Assembly: GCA_020854785.1 (NCBI GenBank)
Contig: JAHFZE010000133.1
Coordinates: 1 to 12,450, forward strand
Reading direction: 5' to 3'
Length of the DNA stretch: 12,450 bases
DNA from: Methanomethylovorans sp.
GTDB lineage: Archaea > Halobacteriota > Methanosarcinia > Methanosarcinales > Methanosarcinaceae
A program made the position numbers and the translations under genes. Position 1 is the first letter of the stretch; the number at the start of each line of letters is the position of its first letter. The notes under the pieces are model-generated. The model was not told the origin of the DNA, did not search any database, and was given only the letters and a program-made list of their open reading frames with translations. Positions 8,435 through 12,450 of the stretch are shown here, one piece after another.

Positions 8435-8438
8435 ACCT
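8435..8438 (-). promoter_or_regulatory. Short ribosome binding site before the decarboxylase gene
   Basis: AGGT sits 4 nt before the ATG at 8430 on the minus strand and overlaps the TAG that closes the upstream remnant frame (8437-8439). The stop-SD-start packing suggests this gene once followed directly on a translated gene. Confidence 0.4.
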
Positions 8439-8886
8439 AACTCTTAAAATCGAATTGATAAAAAATTAGTAATATCCAAAAATCATGTTTACCTATCAGA
8501 TCCCACCATCTTCTTACAGGTCCAAAAAAGCATTCATTATGTCGTCCCGAATAGAACCCATAATAGCTCATATAAGATAAACATAACGCAATAAATTAGA
8601 CAGAACGGATCTGCATTTTGGTTAACAAGAAATGCTAGCCTGAAATAGCTGAAATGATTGGTTTTATTGTCACAGGTAAAGAGCTGCGAGAAAAAACAAA
8701 GCTTGTTCCAAAAATACAGTCAATCCCCCTGAACCAATATTTAGGAGTAGCGAGCCAGAACCAACTGGACTGATGAAATGCCTCCTTTTGGTCAAAACAT
8801 AAATATCCGGAGTCTTTAAACCAGCTAACATTTAACTGATTGACAGCTTCATTTAATCCATTTGCGAGCTTCAATAAGGGTTCCAT
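8437..8886 (-). pseudogene. Possible decayed gene filling the only long gap
   Basis: No intact gene spans about 8431-8870. On the minus strand three open stretches follow each other in different frames. The first is 8886 to 8635 (83 codons; LATPKYWFRGIDCIFGTSF and VTIKP, ending in TAG). The second is an overlapping frame about 8638 to 8538 (LVNQNADPFCLIYC, ending in TAA). The third is 8571 to 8437 (44 codons; GFYSGRHNE, FGPVRRWWDLIGKHDFWILL). The composition (many aromatics, WW, charged and hydrophobic alternation) looks protein-like rather than random, and the last frame ends 6 bp before the decarboxylase start. The reading is a gene remnant with at least two frameshifts. I do not recognise the family. 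The first segment overlaps the DUF362 stop by 16 bp and has no convincing SD, so it may instead be chance. No other feature was seen in the gap apart from a weak TATA-like stretch. Confidence 0.3.
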
Positions 8887-9998
8887 TCCTTTACTTCCGG
8901 ATATTCCGGGAACTTGCCATACCCATAAGTATCAAATAACTGTCCCCATTCTGTTTTCATGAACTCGTCGATGTGCTTTTTCCCGGTAGTGGGATACCAC
9001 AGTTTGTCGTGGTAAAATCCTGATGCAAAGATAAATGTCTTAAATACAGGGGAATGGAACAATATCCTGTGCAGCCAGTGTATGTTGGCAGTTCCTTTTC
9101 TGAGTCTTTGGTCCCATTCGACTATAGGGCTTTTTGCAGTAGAGAACTTGAAGTTTAATTTATCTAACTCTTGTTTGTCCATACCGCTGATCTCGATCTG
9201 ATCATAATCACCCATTCCAAGACCCCTGTCATGGGCAATTCTTATGTAGTCAATATCAAGAGGATCAAAACCCATTATCTTAGCGGATATGGCATCTATG
9301 GCTACCTGGTCCTCGCTTGCAAGAAGCACATTCCCTATAAAAGGTTCCATTGTGCGTGGGCCAGCTCCGTTCCCACACACACCGCCATCCATAACAGCAA
9401 ATATCCCTCTGTGTATCTCTTTCTGAATAGCCAGCAAGTCCACCAGCACCTCATGGATCTTCTTATGGGCATGATGCCTGTATTTAGGGATAAGACCACC
9501 AAAAGCATTCTTTATGGCACCGGTGGTTGTAGTGTGACCATGTGTCTTCACAGTGGGCAAGTGGATAACATTGCTCTTGAAGAACTGCTTTGGAACAAGA
9601 ACTTCACCGAACAGGTCGTACATTGCAAGCATTTCAGCTTTAGGTTTGAACGGAACCCACTCGGCGTTTGTAAGAGGATGGTATGCAACTCCATGCTTTT
9701 CAAGAATTGGAAGCCACTTGTTCCCATATGCCCCTTTCCATGGATGGGTAACTACCGTCTGGTTTTCCACACAGGTAACGTCTTCATACTTATCCTGACG
9801 AAGTTTTTTCAACACACCGTCAAGTTGCCAGGGAGGAGTGGAACATGCAGGATAGAACAAGCTCCATGAAAGATTGATCTTCAGGATGGTTGAATTGGTC
9901 TGTGTAACAGCCTTCTTGTAATCTGCAAGGTCCATTGACTTTTCATAATCTTTTAATACGGTCTGTGGTGAAGTTCGAAGCACACTAACGTTTGACAT
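8871..9998 (-). CDS. DUF362 family protein
   Basis: 375 residues. It has the family's hallmark blocks: the KINLSW opening near 40-45, the long central LPTVKTHGHTTTTGAIKN stretch (147-164) continuing to NAFG, AVMDGG (about 201-206) with GNGAGPRT after it, then ASEDQVAIDAISAKIMGFDP. DUF362 proteins are widespread in archaea and anaerobes, and their reaction is not established. Some carry a 4Fe-4S ferredoxin module; here no CxxCxxC cluster motif is present. The tail of about 90 residues beyond the core is aromatic-rich and ends cleanly (EWNPY). The frame is open to 10088, but I chose the ATG at 9998 (MSNVSVLRT), which has GAGGGG 4 nt upstream and overlaps the previous gene by only 14 bp. It is the last intact gene of the UbiA-PHP-AglD-like operon. 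A soluble cytoplasmic location is inferred from the lack of membrane spans. Confidence 0.88.
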   Translation of the reverse strand: MSNVSVLRTSPQTVLKDYEKSMDLADYKKAVTQTNSTILKINLSWSLFYPACSTPPWQLDGVLKKLRQDKYEDVTCVENQTVVTHPWKGAYGNKWLPILEKHGVAYHPLTNAEWVPFKPKAEMLAMYDLFGEVLVPKQFFKSNVIHLPTVKTHGHTTTTGAIKNAFGGLIPKYRHHAHKKIHEVLVDLLAIQKEIHRGIFAVMDGGVCGNGAGPRTMEPFIGNVLLASEDQVAIDAISAKIMGFDPLDIDYIRIAHDRGLGMGDYDQIEISGMDKQELDKLNFKFSTAKSPIVEWDQRLRKGTANIHWLHRILFHSPVFKTFIFASGFYHDKLWYPTTGKKHIDEFMKTEWGQLFDTYGYGKFPEYPEVKEWNPY

Positions 9999-10968
9999 TT
10001 GACCCCTCAGCTGATGAGATTTGATATTCCTTGAAGTCGTGTCCTTTGTCAGGAATGATCCTTGATTTGAAAAGCAAGTATACAACAAGACCTAATACCA
10101 CTCCATACCAGAACGATCCAAAGCGCACGACAATTGCAGTACCAATGGCTATAGACGGACTAAAACCATAATGTTGTAAAAAACCCGTGATAGTGACCTC
10201 AGCAAGCCCTATTCCACCGGGGATCATGCTTACACCGCCAGCAAGTGAGGCAAAACTGAAGATGAACGTTGAAAGTGGAACACTAAGCGATCGGTCAAAA
10301 CCGAGAATAACGAAATAAAACCCGAGGCATTCGCAGAACCAGGCCAATACATTCAAGAGAGAAAGTGAAATGAATACTTTTGGTTCCATGAGCCTCTGAA
10401 AAGTTCCATGCATGCCCTTAATGTTGCCTGAGAACTTCCTGGCTTTGTTCTCAACTATCCTGATCATCTTTTCAGAGATATTCTTCGATGTGACAGAGAT
10501 ATAAAAAACCAGAATCAGAAAAAGCAATATAACCAAAAGATAGATCCCCTGCCTGTAAGACAGTATCCCAAAAGCTGAAAGAATAACAAGGCTCAGGACA
10601 TCGGTTACACGGTCCAGTATAACCACAGGAACTGTTCTGCTCAGGTCATCTCCGGAAATATCCTTAATGAGCCAGCCTTTCCAGACCTCTCCAAGCTTTC
10701 CGGGAGTTACGATCATTGAAAGTCCACTTATGAAAACGAAGAGATTCTGTTTAAAGGAAAGCCGGACACCGGCTTTTTTCAGGAAAATGTCCCATTTAAC
10801 GTACCTCAGGAAATAACCTACACTTGTGAAGAACAGCAGGAGAATGAAATAAGGCCAGTGAAAGCTCTGTATGGCAACAGTAAGCTGGCCGATATCAGCA
10901 TATATCCCCATTGCCACATAGACTGCCAGTGCAAAGAAAATTATCAGAATTGTTTTATTTTTCTCCAT
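9985..10968 (-). CDS. AglD-like integral membrane protein (UPF0104 / LPG_synthase_TM), second copy
   Basis: 327 residues, mostly hydrophobic, with about eight spans. The signatures are TPGKLGEVWKG (88-98), DRVTD (119-123) and MIPGGIGLAE (248-257), the latter equivalent to PATPGGIGLYEG in the copy at 5603-6598. The first signature also differs (KLGE versus KIGD), so the copies are diverged homologues and not a recent duplication. The family's activity is not settled; handling or flipping of lipid-linked sugars is the usual guess. The cytoplasmic tail after residue 300 is polar. The start overlaps the PHP gene by 25 bp with an AAAGGGC site upstream, and the end overlaps the DUF362 gene by 14 bp. 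G+C is near 45% in a sampled line, unlike its AT-rich homologue. Confidence 0.9.
   Translation of the reverse strand: MEKNKTILIIFFALAVYVAMGIYADIGQLTVAIQSFHWPYFILLLFFTSVGYFLRYVKWDIFLKKAGVRLSFKQNLFVFISGLSMIVTPGKLGEVWKGWLIKDISGDDLSRTVPVVILDRVTDVLSLVILSAFGILSYRQGIYLLVILLFLILVFYISVTSKNISEKMIRIVENKARKFSGNIKGMHGTFQRLMEPKVFISLSLLNVLAWFCECLGFYFVILGFDRSLSVPLSTFIFSFASLAGGVSMIPGGIGLAEVTITGFLQHYGFSPSIAIGTAIVVRFGSFWYGVVLGLVVYLLFKSRIIPDKGHDFKEYQISSAEGSNVKR
10003..10008 (-). promoter_or_regulatory. Ribosome binding site deciding the DUF362 start
   Basis: GAGGGG, 4 nt before the ATG at 9998 on the minus strand, lies within the end of the membrane-protein gene. No comparable site precedes the far upstream in-frame ATG at 10088. 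Confidence 0.6.
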
Positions 10969-11588
10969 AATTTAAGCCCTTTAGTGAAAGCATGATTACA
11001 TATACCATTTTTGTGACCAAATATTTCGATCCTTCTTGAGAGAATAGCTTCTCGAAGGTCCTCATCATCTGTTATGACACCTGCATTCCCGACCTCATTT
11101 CTGAAATGAGCATCACTTCCGGCTGTAATAGCCAGTTTATGTTCCTTGCCGAACTCAATGGCATCAATATTGCTTTTCTGGTAAACGTTCCTGGCATTGA
11201 ACCCTTCCACACCATCCAGATATCCAACATCTTTTTCAGTAGGCCAGAGTGCTGATCTTCGCAATGTATCAAATGGATGAGGAACAATGGCAACACCATT
11301 CTGATCATGGATCTCTTCAATAACGCCTATGAGATCCGTAGATAAGATCTCCTCTGAAAGGAAAAGGCCTATAATCTCTCCCCGGGATGTCATTACCTCG
11401 GAACCTATGATCACTCTCAGGTCTTTATCAGCATATTCTCTGGTCTTTAAAGCCCCTTTTATAGTATCATGATCAGTAACAGCAATCCCATCCAGACCTT
11501 TTTTTCGTGCAAGCTTAACGATCAGCTTTGGTTCCATATACCCACATTTGGGAGAATATTTTGAATGTGTGTGCAGATCGAATTTCAT
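10944..11588 (-). CDS. PHP-domain metal-dependent phosphoesterase
   Basis: 214 residues, a compact stand-alone PHP domain. The metal ligands are all visible: HTH (H6, H8), TDHD (D39, H40), E64 in IGSE, H104 in VPHPF, E128 in DGVEGFN, and D159-H161 in GSDAH. The family hydrolyses phosphomonoesters or phosphodiesters using a tri-metal site; members include histidinol-phosphatase and nucleic-acid exonucleases. The frame continues upstream to 11630, but MKFDLHTHSKYS at 11588 is the canonical beginning. It makes a TGATG overlap with the stop of the prenyltransferase gene, with GGTG 7 nt upstream. Tight coupling to a DPPR-synthase-like enzyme makes a sugar-phosphate phosphatase role on the lipid product or its precursor plausible, but this is inference. 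Confidence 0.9.
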   Translation of the reverse strand: MKFDLHTHSKYSPKCGYMEPKLIVKLARKKGLDGIAVTDHDTIKGALKTREYADKDLRVIIGSEVMTSRGEIIGLFLSEEILSTDLIGVIEEIHDQNGVAIVPHPFDTLRRSALWPTEKDVGYLDGVEGFNARNVYQKSNIDAIEFGKEHKLAITAGSDAHFRNEVGNAGVITDDEDLREAILSRRIEIFGHKNGICNHAFTKGLKLWRKIKQF

Positions 11589-12427
11589 CAGGAACCACCA
11601 TATAAAACTAGTACCGTAAAGAAGACCCATAATATTATATTCAGAACAAAGGGTTTGTCCTGCATCAATAGCTCCACTTCTTCTCCAATGCCTTTCAAGT
11701 TAATTAACTGAACGTATCGGAAGATGCCATAGAATGCAAACGGAAGGGTCAGCATCATTGCAGTGTGTATTGAAACCGTATATAGAGCATATGACATTAA
11801 CAGCATCGAGACGGAAGAGTTCAACAGGGTTTCGCTCATTGTTATATTATATTGTGACAGGCTGTTCCTTGAATTTTGATTGCTGTCCAGTTCATGCCTT
11901 CTCTTTCCGAATGCAAGGACCAGTGCCAAGAGAAAAACACATAGGATCAACCATGGAGATATAGTTACATTGATAGTGACACAGCCAGCTATCGCCCGTA
12001 TGACGAAACCAACAGCAATAAAAATAGCATCAATAATAGCAAAATTTTTGAAATATAGTGAGTAAAGGATACTGTTAACAAGGTACAGTAAACTTACAAA
12101 CCCCACTAACCTCCCCATTGAAAAAGCAATGGCAAGAGATATTATAATAATTATGGACGATATGATCAGTGCAGTTCTGACAGAAAGAAGCCCTGCCGCA
12201 ATAGGTCGGTATTTCTTCTTGGGATGTAACCTGTCTTTTTCTGCGTCTTTAACATCATTTAACATATATTGTGAACCGGCAAGCATGCAGAACACAAAGA
12301 AAACCAGAATCAGATCCAGCCACATTTCAAGGTTGAGTAAGTTCTTTGAAAAAATTAAACAAAGAAAAAGTACAAAATTCTTGTACCATTGATAAGGGCG
12401 CATGGATCTGAACACTGGTCTAAGCAT
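11588..12427 (-). CDS. UbiA-superfamily prenyltransferase, polyprenyl-phosphate phosphoribosyltransferase (DPPR synthase) type
   Basis: 279 residues with about eight to nine membrane spans. The first Asp-rich motif is NDVKDAEKDRLHP (57-69; N57, D58, D61, D65) followed by YRPIA. The second region is YSLYFKNFAIID (122-133; Y122, K127, D133) with GFVIRAIAG. The RPYQWYKN opening (10-17) and FGKRRHEL (173-180) are what I associate with the decaprenyl-phosphate phosphoribosyltransferase branch rather than with the archaeal lipid enzyme DGGGP synthase or quinone UbiA. The mycobacterial relative joins PRPP to decaprenyl phosphate, releasing pyrophosphate. Here the product would be polyprenyl-phospho-ribose 5-phosphate. 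It is the first gene of a four-gene operon; its stop shares bases with the PHP start. The start at 12427 has AGAGG 6 nt upstream. The superfamily is secure, the branch likely, the true substrate unproven. Confidence 0.88.
   Translation of the reverse strand: MLRPVFRSMRPYQWYKNFVLFLCLIFSKNLLNLEMWLDLILVFFVFCMLAGSQYMLNDVKDAEKDRLHPKKKYRPIAAGLLSVRTALIISSIIIIISLAIAFSMGRLVGFVSLLYLVNSILYSLYFKNFAIIDAIFIAVGFVIRAIAGCVTINVTISPWLILCVFLLALVLAFGKRRHELDSNQNSRNSLSQYNITMSETLLNSSVSMLLMSYALYTVSIHTAMMLTLPFAFYGIFRYVQLINLKGIGEEVELLMQDKPFVLNIILWVFFTVLVLYGGS
11596..11599 (-). promoter_or_regulatory. Ribosome binding site of the PHP gene
   Basis: GGTG on the minus strand lies 7 nt before the ATG at 11588, inside the last codons of the prenyltransferase gene. 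It supports the TGATG-coupled start. Confidence 0.5.
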
Positions 12428-12433
12428 AATAGG

Positions 12434-12438
12434 CCTCT
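12434..12438 (-). promoter_or_regulatory. Ribosome binding site of the prenyltransferase gene
   Basis: AGAGG on the minus strand ends 6 nt before the ATG at 12427, favouring this start over the in-frame ATG eight codons later. Only 23 bp lie upstream in the window, so no promoter can be judged. Confidence 0.55.
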
Positions 12439-12450
12439 TTTCTTTGAGGA

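Noticed and set aside
8567..8577. TATA-like CTTATATG on the minus strand as promoter of the decarboxylase operon
   Set aside because: It is only a loose match, no BRE-like purine element is clear upstream, and it is about 140 nt from the start; AT-rich sequence gives such matches by chance.
9171..9869. Long plus-strand open frame opposite the DUF362 gene
   Set aside because: It is fully antisense to a gene with clear family motifs, and its translation shows no recognisable domain.
9999..10088. Upstream ATG at 10088 for the DUF362 gene
   Set aside because: It would overlap the membrane-protein gene by about 100 bp, adds 30 unconserved residues, and the ATG at 9998 has a good SD.
11589..11630. 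Upstream start at 11630 for the PHP gene
   Set aside because: The extra 14 residues are hydrophobic read-through of the prenyltransferase gene end; the canonical MKFDLHTH start is at 11588.
1..12450. CRISPR arrays, tRNA or rRNA genes, insertion sequences, long direct repeats
   Set aside because: None was found by eye; apart from the 8431-8870 gap the window is almost fully occupied by coding sequence.

Overview
The window looks like a surface-glycan (pseudomurein-free, N-glycan or exopolysaccharide type) biosynthesis region from a methanogenic archaeon, most likely a member of the Methanosarcinales. The reasons are archaeal Shine-Dalgarno sites of the AGGTGATC type, AglD-type membrane proteins (UPF0104/LPG_synthase_TM family), a polyprenyl-phosphate glycosyltransferase of the archaeal DPM1 type, a DUF362 protein, and moderate to low G+C. 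The genus cannot be fixed from the sequence alone. No rRNA, tRNA, CRISPR array, insertion sequence or integrase was seen.

Layout. (1) Positions 1-3070, plus strand: three tightly packed GT4/GT-B glycosyltransferase genes. The first is cut by the left edge of the window. The first and third are clear paralogues, with a different GT4 between them. (2) Positions 3071-3101: a 31-bp convergent junction. (3) Positions 3102-8430, minus strand, transcribed leftward: a UDP-glucuronate decarboxylase (UDP-xylose synthase), a GT2 polyprenyl-phosphate glycosyltransferase, an AglD-like membrane protein, and a large GT-C-like membrane protein with an extracytoplasmic tail. These genes are 1-13 bp apart or overlap. 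(4) Positions 8431-8870: the only long stretch without a convincing gene. On the minus strand it holds short open segments in three frames that look like a decayed gene. (5) Positions 8871-12427, minus strand: a four-gene overlapping operon reading UbiA-type prenyltransferase of the decaprenyl-phosphate phosphoribosyltransferase (DPPR synthase) type, PHP-domain phosphoesterase, a second AglD-like membrane protein, and DUF362 protein.

How they may work together. UDP-xylose and lipid-linked hexose made by block 3, together with the cytoplasmic GT4 enzymes of block 1, would build a glycan. The GT-C-like protein would act on the outer face using a lipid-linked sugar. Block 5 could make a polyprenyl-phospho-pentose: the UbiA enzyme transfers phosphoribose to a polyprenyl phosphate, the PHP protein could remove the 5-phosphate, and the membrane protein could help translocate the product. 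Both blocks would then point to pentoses. This pentose reading is inference; the family assignments are much firmer. Genes in about 3.1-6.6 kb are visibly more AT-rich than those to the right, which suggests the locus is a mosaic.
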